From contig JBAZCN010000121.1 in assembly GCA_041655035.1 (NCBI GenBank), positions 1-10,911 on the forward strand: a stretch of 10,911 nucleotides of DNA, read 5' to 3'. Source of the stretch: NAT127 sp041655035 (lineage in GTDB: Bacteria > Pseudomonadota > Gammaproteobacteria > Pseudomonadales > Porticoccaceae). Within the stretch, counting starts at the first letter, position 1; each line of letters opens with the position of its first letter. Shown in pieces: positions 1-6,905 of the stretch. The notes beneath the pieces are model-generated. The model saw only the letters and a program-made list of their open reading frames with translations, was not told the DNA's origin and made no database searches. Position numbers and translations under genes: made by a program.

Positions 1-2
1 AA

Positions 3-1130
3 GGGCAACGCCCCGACACAGAACTTACCGCCATCCTGGCGGAGCGCCCGGCGCCGGTCGACAGCGCCCGGGTGAGCACGCTGGCGCGCCGCCATTGCCA
101 GCCCCGGCTACCGGCGTTCGCCGGCGCCGCCGGCGACCAGCTTCGGGATGGCGACGCGTCCCGGGGGCCGTCCACCTGCCGACTGGTAGCGCTGACCCTC
201 AGCGATGGCACCCCGCTGCAACTCCGGCTGGCCAGCCAGCCCATCGCCCGCAGCCCGGCCCTGGCCACCGACCCCATGTTCCTGTTGCTGCTGGCCCTCG
301 CCATTGCGGTGCTGGCCTATGTCGTCGCCCGCATCGCCAGTGCACCGCTGCAGCGCCTTGGCGCCGCGGCCATCGAGCTTGGCCAGGACCTGCAACGCCC
401 GCCGCTGGCGGTCACCGGCCCCCTGGAGGTGCGCCGCGCCGCCCAGGCATTCAACGCCATGCAGCAGCGTCTGCAACGGCATCTCGGCGAGCGCACCCAG
501 ATGCTCGCCGCCATCACCCACGATCTGCAAACGCCGCTGACCCGGATGCGGCTGCGACTCGAAAACGTCGCCGACGAAGCGCTGCGGGAGCGCCTGATCG
601 GCGACCTGGCAGCCATGCACGCGTTGATCCGCGAGGGCCTGGAGCTGGCCCGCAGCGCTGAAACCACCGAACAGCGCGTCGCCCTCGATCTCGATTCACT
701 GCTGGAAAGTATCGTCGAGGATGCCGCCGAGAGCGGAGGCGAGGTGCGCTTCGAGCAGGGCTGCGGCGCGGTGCTGCTGCTCAGGCCACTGGCCATGCAC
801 CGGTTGTTTTCCAACCTGGTCGACAACGCCATCAAGTACGGTCACAGCGCGGCGGTGGCGGCCGTGCGGCAGGGCGACGCGGTGGTGGTGCGGGTCAGCG
901 ACAGCGGCCCGGGGCTGGCGGAAACGGATCTCGAAGCGGTCTTCGACCCCTTCGTGCGGATGGAAACCTCCCGTTCGCGGGCGACCGGCGGCGCGGGACT
1001 GGGCCTGACCATCGCCCGCACCCTCGCCGAAAAGGACGGCGCCGCGCTGACTCTGCGCAATCGCCCGGAAGGCGGCCTGGTGGCGGAAGTGCGCTGGGAG
1101 GCGCCGGACCGGGCAGCGCCGCGGGACTGA
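3..1130 (+). CDS. Sensor histidine kinase, EnvZ/OmpR-type, 5' truncated by window edge
   Basis: Membrane-bound two-component sensor kinase, C-terminal part. The frame is open to the left edge, so the GTG at 72 is probably internal and the true start lies outside. Numbering from that GTG, the end of a sensor region is followed by a membrane helix at about residues 69-90, a HAMP linker at about 90-140, an H-box ITHDLQTPLTRMRLRLE with the phospho-accepting His150 (codon 519-521), and a HATPase domain. The HATPase shows an N-box (FSNLVDNAIKYG), G1 box (DSGPGL), F-box (FDPFV) and G2 box (GAGLGLTIA), so the catalytic core is intact. The H-box is closest to EnvZ, and no PAS domain of PhoR type is visible between membrane helix and H-box. 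Its response regulator is expected to the left (inference). It converges on phoU with a 34-nt gap, so it is not part of the pst operon. Family call is firm; the stimulus is unknown. Confidence 0.9.
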   Translation, partial: GQRPDTELTAILAERPAPVDSARVSTLARRHCQPRLPAFAGAAGDQLRDGDASRGPSTCRLVALTLSDGTPLQLRLASQPIARSPALATDPMFLLLLALAIAVLAYVVARIASAPLQRLGAAAIELGQDLQRPPLAVTGPLEVRRAAQAFNAMQQRLQRHLGERTQMLAAITHDLQTPLTRMRLRLENVADEALRERLIGDLAAMHALIREGLELARSAETTEQRVALDLDSLLESIVEDAAESGGEVRFEQGCGAVLLLRPLAMHRLFSNLVDNAIKYGHSAAVAAVRQGDAVVVRVSDSGPGLAETDLEAVFDPFVRMETSRSRATGGAGLGLTIARTLAEKDGAALTLRNRPEGGLVAEVRWEAPDRAAPRD

Positions 1131-1156
1131 GCCGTTGCGAACCGCGGCGCTGCCCG
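1110..1156. terminator. Perfect 15-bp inverted repeat at convergent gene ends, possible bidirectional terminator
   Basis: Arms CGGGCAGCGCCGCGG (1110-1124) and CCGCGGCGCTGCCCG (1142-1156) are exact reverse complements separated by a 17-nt loop. The left arm lies in the last codons of the histidine kinase, the loop holds its stop codon, and the right arm ends 8 nt before the phoU stop. A very stable hairpin would form in transcripts from either side. Neither side has a clear U-run, so it is not a textbook intrinsic terminator. It may act as a transcript end or RNase barrier between the convergent units. Confidence 0.5.
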
Positions 1157-1164
1157 CGTCGCCG

Positions 1165-1872
1165 TTATTCGAGCTTGTCGAGATTATCGAGATTGCCGTG
1201 GCGAATATCCTGGCCCTTGACCAGATAGACCACTTGTTCACAGATGTTCTTGGCGTGATCGCCGATGCGTTCCAGCGAGCGCAGCGCCCACATGATGTTC
1301 ATCACCCGCGAGATACTGCGGGGATCTTCCATCATGTAGGTCACCAGTTCGCGCACCGCGGTCTTGTAGTCGAGGTCGATCTGGCGGTCGGAGCGCAAGG
1401 TCCGCAAGGCGCTGTCGGCGTCGTAGCGGGTAAAGGCGTCGAGGGTATCGTTGAGCATCCTGCGCACGTCGCTGGCGATGTGGCGGATTTCCACATAGCC
1501 CCGCGGGGCACTGCCCTCCTCGCTCAACTGGATCGCCATCTTGGCGATCTTCTTCGCCTCGTCACCCATCCGTTCCAGGTCGCGAATGGTCTTGCTCACC
1601 GCCATCACCAGGCGCAGGTCGGTGGCCGCCGGCTGGCGACGGGCAATCAGGGTGGTGCAGTCTTCGTCGATCTGGATCTCGAGGGCGTCGATGGCCGGCT
1701 CGCGGCTGATCACGGTAGCCGCCAGAGCGCTGTCGGCGCTCTCCAGGGCGCGCACCGCGTCGGCCACCTGGATTTCGACCTGGCCGCCCATTTCCAGCAT
1801 CCGCGTCTTGATCTGCTCCAGCTCTTCGTTGAAGTGGCGGGAGATATGTTGGTCGAGGTGCAGTTTGTCCAT
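1165..1872 (-). CDS. phoU: Phosphate signalling protein PhoU
   Basis: Cytoplasmic negative regulator of the Pho response. In known systems it couples the PstSCAB transporter to the PhoR kinase and keeps PhoR from activating PhoB when phosphate is plentiful. The 235-residue product has the usual family length and the two repeated three-helix PhoU domains. Each carries the metal-binding E-x-x-x-D signature: DLERMGDEA at about 98-106 and SLERIGDHA at about 199-207. The ATG start is supported by GAGGA (1884-1880) 7 nt upstream, which overlaps the pstB stop codon; the 10-nt gap implies translational coupling. It is the last gene of the pst operon, its usual place. The C-terminus NLDNLDKLE is encoded by three near-identical 9-bp units, a small slippage-prone tail. 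Confidence 0.97.
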   Translation of the reverse strand: MDKLHLDQHISRHFNEELEQIKTRMLEMGGQVEIQVADAVRALESADSALAATVISREPAIDALEIQIDEDCTTLIARRQPAATDLRLVMAVSKTIRDLERMGDEAKKIAKMAIQLSEEGSAPRGYVEIRHIASDVRRMLNDTLDAFTRYDADSALRTLRSDRQIDLDYKTAVRELVTYMMEDPRSISRVMNIMWALRSLERIGDHAKNICEQVVYLVKGQDIRHGNLDNLDKLE

Positions 1873-1882
1873 GACGGGTTCC

Positions 1883-2761
1883 TCAGCCGAAACGGCCGGT
1901 AATGTAGGCTTCGGTCAACTCGTGCTCGGGGTTGGTGAACACCCGCTCGGTATCGTTGACCTCGATGAGTTTGCCCAGATGAAAGTAGGCGGTGCGCTGG
2001 GACACCCGCGCCGCCTGCTGCATGGAGTGGGTAACGATGGCGATGGTGTAGTTCTCCGACAGCTCGGCGATCAGCTCCTCGATCCGCGCCGTGGCGATGG
2101 GGTCGAGGGCCGAGCAGGGCTCGTCCATCAGGATCACTTCGGGACTGATGGCGATGGCGCGGGCAATGCACAGGCGCTGCTGCTGGCCGCCGGACAGGCC
2201 GGTGCCGGGCTGGTGCAGGCGCTCCTTGACCTCGTTCCACAAGCCCGCCCGCTGCAGGCTGGTCTCGACGATATCGTCGAGATCGCTCTTGCGGTTGGCC
2301 AGGCCGTGCAGGCGCGGCCCGTAGGCGACGTTTTCATAGATCGACTTGGGAAACGGGTTGGGCTTCTGGAACACCATCCCCACCCGGGCGCGCAGCGCCA
2401 CCACGTCCATCTTGTTGGTGTAGATATCCTCATCGTCGAGAGTGAAGGAGCCGCTCACCCGGCAGATGGAGATGGTGTCGTTCATCCGGTTGAGGGCGCG
2501 CAAGAACGTCGACTTGCCACAGCCGGACGGGCCGATCATGGCGATCACCTCGTTCTTGCCGATGTCGATGCTGACGTTGAAGATCGCCTGCTTGTCGCCG
2601 TAGAAGATGTCCACGTCGCGCATGCGCATCTTGGGATTGGCGGCCAGCGGGCTGCCCACGGTCTTGTAGTCTTCGCTGTGGTCCACCACGGTGTATCCTT
2701 CGCGGACCCTGGGCATGTCGCCCGGCCGTTTCTGTACGTCGTTCGCGGTCAATGTTCCCAC
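1883..2761 (-). CDS. pstB: Phosphate ABC transporter ATP-binding protein PstB
   Basis: ATPase that drives phosphate import through PstC-PstA at the inner membrane face. All ABC motifs are present (numbered from the ATG at 2767): Walker A GPSGCGKST at 79-87, Q-loop Gln134, signature LSGGQQQR at 191-198, Walker B VILMDEP at 211-217, and switch His247. The family-typical FYGDKQAI and LRALNRMND stretches are also seen. About 45 residues precede the conserved core, a modest N-terminal extension compared with the roughly 257-residue E. coli protein. Start choice: AGGAG (2773-2769) sits only 1 nt before the ATG at 2767 but 7 nt before an in-frame GTG at 2761, so the GTG is preferred; the ATG would add two residues. 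It lies between pstA and phoU in the operon. Confidence 0.96.
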   Translation of the reverse strand: MGTLTANDVQKRPGDMPRVREGYTVVDHSEDYKTVGSPLAANPKMRMRDVDIFYGDKQAIFNVSIDIGKNEVIAMIGPSGCGKSTFLRALNRMNDTISICRVSGSFTLDDEDIYTNKMDVVALRARVGMVFQKPNPFPKSIYENVAYGPRLHGLANRKSDLDDIVETSLQRAGLWNEVKERLHQPGTGLSGGQQQRLCIARAIAISPEVILMDEPCSALDPIATARIEELIAELSENYTIAIVTHSMQQAARVSQRTAYFHLGKLIEVNDTERVFTNPEHELTEAYITGRFG

Positions 2762-2770
2762 ACCCATTCT

Positions 2771-2846
2771 CCTGTTGCTAGAAGCCCTGTTGCTAGAAGG
2801 CCTGTGCTAGAAAAGCCCTGTCACTGGAGGCTCTGTTACCAGCGGC
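2771..2846 (-). repeat. Degenerate 15-bp tandem repeats spanning the pstA-pstB junction
   Basis: About five head-to-tail units on the + strand: cctgttgctagaagc (2771-2785), cctgttgctagaagg (2786-2800), cctgtgctagaaaagc (2801-2816), cctgtcactggaggc (2817-2831) and tctgttaccagcggc (2832-2846). The two nearest pstB are 14/15 identical; similarity decays towards pstA. The last unit is the pstA 3' end itself, including its TAA. Read on the coding strand, each unit has a stop triplet (TAA, TGA, TAG, TAG, TAG) followed by CA(A)CAGG or CAGA/CAGG; the final CAGGAG supplies the pstB ribosome binding site. This looks like repeated duplication of the gene end (inference). Confidence 0.75.
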
Positions 2847-4140
2847 GTTCGAGGCGCTTGCGCAGCCACACCGCGGCAGTGTTCATGAAGATCAGAAAAG
2901 CCAGCAGCACCATGATCGCCGCCGAGGTCTTTTCCACGAAGGCCCGCTCCGGACTGTCCGCCCACAGGAAGATCTGCACCGGCAGCACGGTGGCCGGAGA
3001 GGTCGGACCCGAGGGGATGTCGACGATGAACGCGACCATGCCGATCATCAGCAGCGGCGCCGTTTCGCCCAGGGCCTGGGCCATGCCGATGATCGCCCCG
3101 GTAAGCATCCCCGGCATCGCCAGTGGCAGCACATGGTGGAGCACCACCTGCATCGGCGAGGCGCCGATGCCGATCGCCGCCTCCCGGATCGATGGCGGCA
3201 CCGCCTTGATCGCCGCGCGACTCGAGATGATGATGGTCGGCAGGGTCATCAGCGTCAGCACCAGGCCGCCGATGACGGGAATCGACCGCGGCACCTCGAA
3301 GAAATTGATGAAGATGGCCAGGCCCAGCAGGCCGAAGATGATCGAGGGCACCGCCGCCAGGTTATTGATGTTGACCTCGATGAGGTCGGTCCAGCGGTTC
3401 TTCGGCGCGAACTCCTCGAGGTAGACGGCCGCCCCCACCCCGAGGGGGAACGACAGCGCCAAGGTGATCAGCAGGGTGAAGAACGAGCCTGCCACCGCGC
3501 CCCAGATACCCGCCTGTTCCGGCTCCCGTGAGTCGCCTTTGGTGAAGAAATTGATATTGAGCTGCAACTCGATGTCGCCGTGCTCCTGGAGGTGGGCAAT
3601 CGCCGTCTGCAGGGTGCCCGACACCCTGCCGATGAAGGTGTCGCCGCGTTTTCTCAGGGATTTGAAGTAGGTGTCGATATCGTCGTCCGCCACCAGCCAG
3701 CGCACCTCGCTGCGACCGAGCAGTTCGGGGTGGGCCACCAGCCTGTCGCGCAGATCGAAGCCCTCGCCGCTGCTGATCAGCCGGTTGAGTTCGCGCCGGT
3801 CATTGCGCGTCGACAGCTCGGGAAAACGTTGCTGCAAGGCCGCGCGGATCACCCCGTTGTAGTCGCCGAGGGCGACCGCGCCCGGATCGCCGAAATCAGT
3901 GACGCCGATCACCTCGGGGTCATAGTGCAGTTCGAGCTGGATGTAGGTCTGGCGAAAGGCGCCGGAGCCCTTGCTGATGATGTCGGTGAACAGCACCACC
4001 ACGCTGAGGATGCCGAAGCTGACGGCCATCAACCCGTACAGCCGGAAGCGCTTTTCGGCACGGTAGCGGCGCTTGAGCCCGCGGGCGACCCGCTCGGCCT
4101 TTTGCCGCTGGTCTTCAGTCAGTCGCTGGTCTTCAGTCAT
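2836..4140 (-). CDS. pstA: Phosphate ABC transporter permease PstA, long form
   Basis: Inner-membrane permease that pairs with PstC to form the phosphate channel. Numbered from an upstream GTG (4149), it has a charged cytoplasmic N-terminus, a first membrane helix at about 38-58, a soluble, probably periplasmic, domain at about 60-210, then a membrane domain with several helices from about 213 to the C-terminus. The EAA loop that contacts PstB is REAAIGIGASPMQVVLHHVLP (322-342, key residues E323, A324, A325 and G329). At 434-437 residues it is much longer than E. coli PstA (about 296); the extra domain matches the type known as DUF3333 (assignment from memory of the family). Start choice: the ATG at 4140 overlaps the pstC stop by 8 nt and suits coupling; the GTG at 4149 would add three residues. 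Neither has a clear Shine-Dalgarno. TEDQR is repeated twice at the N-terminus. Confidence 0.94.
   Translation of the reverse strand: MTEDQRLTEDQRQKAERVARGLKRRYRAEKRFRLYGLMAVSFGILSVVVLFTDIISKGSGAFRQTYIQLELHYDPEVIGVTDFGDPGAVALGDYNGVIRAALQQRFPELSTRNDRRELNRLISSGEGFDLRDRLVAHPELLGRSEVRWLVADDDIDTYFKSLRKRGDTFIGRVSGTLQTAIAHLQEHGDIELQLNINFFTKGDSREPEQAGIWGAVAGSFFTLLITLALSFPLGVGAAVYLEEFAPKNRWTDLIEVNINNLAAVPSIIFGLLGLAIFINFFEVPRSIPVIGGLVLTLMTLPTIIISSRAAIKAVPPSIREAAIGIGASPMQVVLHHVLPLAMPGMLTGAIIGMAQALGETAPLLMIGMVAFIVDIPSGPTSPATVLPVQIFLWADSPERAFVEKTSAAIMVLLAFLIFMNTAAVWLRKRLERRW
4106..4139 (-). repeat. 16-bp direct repeat inside the pstA 5' end
   Basis: The + strand sequence cgctggtcttcagtca occurs at 4106-4121 and again at 4124-4139, an offset of 18 bp. 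It encodes the duplicated TEDQR(L/Q) near the PstA N-terminus. Because the offset is a multiple of three, copy gain or loss would keep the reading frame. Confidence 0.8.
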
Positions 4141-5521
4141 ATTGTTCACGGTATTTTTTCACCACGTGCAGGGCAATGAAATTGAGGATCAGAGTGACCA
4201 CGAACAGCATCAGCCCAAGGGCAAACGCCGCCAGGGTCTTGGGACTGTCGAATTCCTGATCGCCGACCAACAGGGTAACGATCTGCACCGTGATGGTGGT
4301 CACGGTGTCGAGGGGGTTGACGGTCATCCGGGCGGCCAGGCCCGCGGCCATCACCACGATCATGGTCTCGCCGATGGCCCGCGACACCGCCAGCAGCACG
4401 CCGCCGACGATGCCCGGCAGGGCTGCCGGGAAAATAACCCGCTTGATGGTCTCGGATTGGGTGGCGCCGAGGCCGAGGGACCCATCCCGCAGGCTCTGTG
4501 GCACGGCGTTGATCACGTCATCCGCCAGCGAGGACACGAAGGGGATGATCATCACCCCCATCACCAGGCCAGCGGCGAGGGCGCTCTCCGAGGATACCGT
4601 AATGCCCATCCCCGCGCCGGTGTCGCGAATGAAGGGCGCCACCGTCAGCGCAGCGAAAAAGCCGTAGACCACTGTCGGCACACCGGCGAGGATCTCCAGG
4701 GTCGGCTTGGCGAAGGCCCGCACCCGCCGGCTGGCGTACTCGGCGAGATAAATCGCCGACATCAGGCCCACCGGCACCGCCACCACCATGGCGATAAAGG
4801 AGATCAGCAGAGTGCCGAGAAACAGCGGCACGGCGCCAAAGCTGCCGGACGAGCCCACCTGGTCGACACGAATCGCCGTCTGCGGACTCCAGTGGGTGCC
4901 AAACAGGAATTCGGTGATCGGCACCGCCTGGAAAAAACGCAGGGACTCGAACAACACCGACAGCAGGATACCGAGGGTGGTAAAGATCGCCACCAGCGAA
5001 CAGAGCAGCAGGATGCCCTTGAACACCGCTTCCACCTGCTGGCGGGCACGCAACTGGGGGGACATCTTCAACCAGGCGAGCAGCCCGCCGAGCAACGCCA
5101 GGCTGAGCACCGCGGCGGCGGCGATTCGGGAGCCGATGCTGCGCAATTCCACCAGCCGTTCGCTGGCGGCGACCAGCGCCGGATCGGCGGCGGCGCCGGA
5201 GAGCGCGCCGCTGGCCAGGTTGCGAATGGTGCCGAGGGTCAGGTTTTCCTCGCTGATCGACGTGGGTTGCAGGTGCTCCGGCAGGCCGCCGAGCACCACA
5301 TTGGAAACGATCACGTCGTCGAACATCAGCCACAGCGCGAGCAGCGCCAACGAGGGCACGCCGCACCAGATGGAAGCCCGCAACCCGTAGAAGAACGGCA
5401 GCGAATGGAGATGGCGGATGCCGCCCAGGGGTCTCGCCTGAACCAGTGACCGGCTGCGGGCCAGATAGTAGGCAGCGACGATCATGGCGCCCAGGACGAT
5501 TAGCAGATTGGCAGTGTGCAT
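4133..5521 (-). CDS. pstC: Phosphate ABC transporter permease PstC, long form
   Basis: Inner-membrane permease partner of PstA. The 462-residue product starts with a membrane helix (about 3-20), a basic loop, a second helix (about 47-66), a soluble stretch (about 70-130) and a third helix (about 133-151). The canonical MetI-like permease domain follows from about 165 to 455. The EAA-type coupling loop is LRDGSLGLGATQSETIKRV (344-362). The SSGSFGAVPLFLGTL stretch and LEILAGVPTVVYGFFA are typical of PstC. The N-terminal part resembles the extension seen in long gammaproteobacterial PstC proteins (DUF3708 type); E. coli PstC is about 319 residues. The ATG at 5521 has only a weak G-rich sequence upstream, so the start is moderately certain. 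Its stop overlaps the pstA start. It is separated from pstS by a stem-loop. Confidence 0.95.
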   Translation of the reverse strand: MHTANLLIVLGAMIVAAYYLARSRSLVQARPLGGIRHLHSLPFFYGLRASIWCGVPSLALLALWLMFDDVIVSNVVLGGLPEHLQPTSISEENLTLGTIRNLASGALSGAAADPALVAASERLVELRSIGSRIAAAAVLSLALLGGLLAWLKMSPQLRARQQVEAVFKGILLLCSLVAIFTTLGILLSVLFESLRFFQAVPITEFLFGTHWSPQTAIRVDQVGSSGSFGAVPLFLGTLLISFIAMVVAVPVGLMSAIYLAEYASRRVRAFAKPTLEILAGVPTVVYGFFAALTVAPFIRDTGAGMGITVSSESALAAGLVMGVMIIPFVSSLADDVINAVPQSLRDGSLGLGATQSETIKRVIFPAALPGIVGGVLLAVSRAIGETMIVVMAAGLAARMTVNPLDTVTTITVQIVTLLVGDQEFDSPKTLAAFALGLMLFVVTLILNFIALHVVKKYREQYD

Positions 5522-5557
5522 GGCCCGTGCCCGTAGGAAAAGATTCGAAGAATAACA

Positions 5558-5580
5558 AGGCCTGACATCAGGTCAGGCCT
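5558..5580 (-). terminator. Stem-loop between pstS and pstC, likely partial terminator or mRNA-stabilising hairpin
   Basis: AGGCCTGAC (5558-5566) and GTCAGGCCT (5572-5580) are a perfect 9-bp inverted repeat with a 5-nt loop, in the 97-nt gap between pstS and pstC. Read on the pst strand, the hairpin is followed by TTGTTATTCTT, a broken T-run, so termination is likely incomplete. A second, bulged hairpin (about 5593-5619, arms ATCTTCGC and GCGGGAAGAT) overlaps the pstS stop. Such elements often let the binding protein be made in excess over the permeases (known for other ABC operons; inferred here). Confidence 0.65.
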
Positions 5581-5618
5581 CAAGTTTATCGCATCTTCGC
5601 TATTCTAATGCGGGAAGA

Positions 5619-6677
5619 TCAGAGACCTTCGCCAGTGAGGGTTTCGTTGCCGCGGACCGCGGCGCCGACTTCCTTGCGCAGCTCGTCATTCAGGGGGATC
5701 AGGCCCTTCTCGGCCAAGTAGCCGTCGGCGCCCCAGGCTTTTTCACTGGTGAACTCGGCAAGAAACTCCTCGATGCCCGGCACCACGCCGATGTGGGCTT
5801 TCTTGACGTAGAAATAGAGCGGCCGGGAGACACTGTAGGATTTGTCGCCGATGGCCTCGAAAGTGGGTTCCACCCCTTCGATGGCGGAGCCGCGCACCTT
5901 GTCGCTGTTCTGGTCGAGGAAGCTGAAGCCGAACACGCCGAGGGCATCGGGATTGGCGTCCAGTTTCTGGATGATCAGGTTGTCGTTCTCACCAGCTTCG
6001 ACGTAGTGACCATCTTCGCGCAGGGTGTGGCACACCGACTTGAACTTCTTCTCATCGCTATCCTTCAGCGCCTTGATGAAACCGAAGGTCGCACAGCCGC
6101 TTTCCAGGGCCAGCTCGGCAAAGGCATCGCGGGTGCCGGAAGTGGGCGGGGGACCGATCACTTCGATCTTGGTCGCCGGCAGGGCGGGGTTGATGTCCTT
6201 CCAGGTCTTGTAGGGGTTGGGCACCAGGGTCTCTGAGCCGTCCGGGCTCGGCACCTCCTTGGCCAGCGCCAGGAAGATGTCCTTGCGGCTCAGGTCATAG
6301 GGCTTGGTCTTGAGGGAGTTGGCCACCACGATGCCGTCGTAGCCGATCAGCACCTCGATGATGTCCTTGACCCCGTTGCTCTGGCAATCCTTGAACTCGG
6401 AACCCTTGATCCGCCGCGAAGCATTGGCGATATCGGCGAAATTGGTGCCGACGCCGGCACAGAACATTTTGAGGCCGCCGCCGGTGCCAACCGACTCCAC
6501 CTTGGGAGTGGCGTTGCCGGTGGCCCTGCCGAAACGCTCGGCGACCACTGTAGAGAAGGGGTATACCGTGGAGGAACCCACCACGCTGATATAGTCGCGG
6601 GCAGCGTGCACCTGGGTGCCGCCAATGATCGCCGCCATCGCGGCGCCTGCCAAAAGGGTAGTCTTGATAGCGTTCAC
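5619..6677 (-). CDS. pstS: Periplasmic phosphate-binding protein PstS
   Basis: High-affinity periplasmic phosphate receptor that delivers Pi to PstC-PstA. The 352-residue product starts with a Sec signal peptide (MNAIKTTLLAGAAMAAIIGG, then TQVHA, likely cleaved after residue 25). The mature protein begins near ARDYISVVGSSTVYP, where the VGSSTV loop (about 32-38) is a phosphate-contacting segment. It continues with SVGTGGGLKMFC, and has the SGTRDAF loop at 180-186 that is typical of the phosphate site. Four cysteines (73, 98, 195, 216) could form two disulfides. The GTG start is supported by GGAG (6687-6684) 6 nt upstream. It is first in the pst operon, directly downstream of a Pho box promoter, so phosphate-starvation induction is expected. 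Confidence 0.96.
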   Translation of the reverse strand: MNAIKTTLLAGAAMAAIIGGTQVHAARDYISVVGSSTVYPFSTVVAERFGRATGNATPKVESVGTGGGLKMFCAGVGTNFADIANASRRIKGSEFKDCQSNGVKDIIEVLIGYDGIVVANSLKTKPYDLSRKDIFLALAKEVPSPDGSETLVPNPYKTWKDINPALPATKIEVIGPPPTSGTRDAFAELALESGCATFGFIKALKDSDEKKFKSVCHTLREDGHYVEAGENDNLIIQKLDANPDALGVFGFSFLDQNSDKVRGSAIEGVEPTFEAIGDKSYSVSRPLYFYVKKAHIGVVPGIEEFLAEFTSEKAWGADGYLAEKGLIPLNDELRKEVGAAVRGNETLTGEGL

Positions 6678-6730
6678 ATCGTTCTCCGGGTCAGTGGATA
6701 TAGCAAGGGGTTGATCGAACCAGTGTCGCC

Positions 6731-6764
6731 ACTATAGGGACGCCGTGTGACAGAAACATGACAT
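6731..6764 (-). promoter_or_regulatory. Pho box and -10 element of the pstS promoter
   Basis: On the minus strand ATGTCAT (6764-6758), a 4-nt spacer GTTT, and CTGTCAC (6753-6747) match the E. coli PhoB consensus of two CTGTCA(T/C) half-sites 11 bp apart; only the first base of the first half-site differs. A -10 hexamer TATAGT (6736-6731) begins 10 nt after the box, the spacing known for PhoB-dependent promoters in which the Pho box replaces the -35. Transcription would start near 6724, giving a leader of about 47 nt before the pstS GTG. Confidence 0.88.
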
Positions 6765-6835
6765 CGATCCCGTCCGCTCCACACCCGGTGGTGCACTGCC
6801 TGCGTCGGTGCGCCACAAACCCATCGCGAGGATTT

Positions 6836-6860
6836 TATATAGCGGTCATTTCTATATAAT
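6836..6860 (+). promoter_or_regulatory. Probable promoter of the TRAP-thioesterase cluster
   Basis: A perfect TATAAT (6855-6860) lies 45 nt before the first ATG of the cluster, in an AT-rich island within GC-rich DNA. No good -35 is seen at the usual distance. Two related blocks, TATATAGCGGTCA (from 6836) and TATATAATGGCGA (from 6853), are spaced 17 bp apart and could form an operator or two overlapping -10 elements. The Pho box of the divergent pstS promoter is about 90 bp away. Confidence 0.45.
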
Positions 6861-6905
6861 GGCGACCAAATAACCAACGCCCGACCTCCTTGAGCTGCCA
6901 GCACT

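Noticed and set aside
3..1130. Identification of the left-edge kinase as PhoR
   Set aside because: It is on the opposite strand to the operon, has an EnvZ-type H-box directly after a HAMP linker, and shows no PAS domain in the visible part.
1135..1902. 255-codon open frame on the + strand
   Set aside because: Antisense to the whole of phoU, with no recognisable domain. phoU has both signature motifs and a good ribosome binding site.
1541..3424. 627-codon open frame on the + strand
   Set aside because: It runs antisense to phoU, pstB and pstA, whose family motifs are complete. Its product is low-complexity and His/Gly/Ala-rich, typical of a shadow frame in GC-rich DNA.
4073..5449. 458-codon open frame on the + strand
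   Set aside because: Antisense to pstC, His/Gln/Gly-rich and without domain features; a shadow frame.
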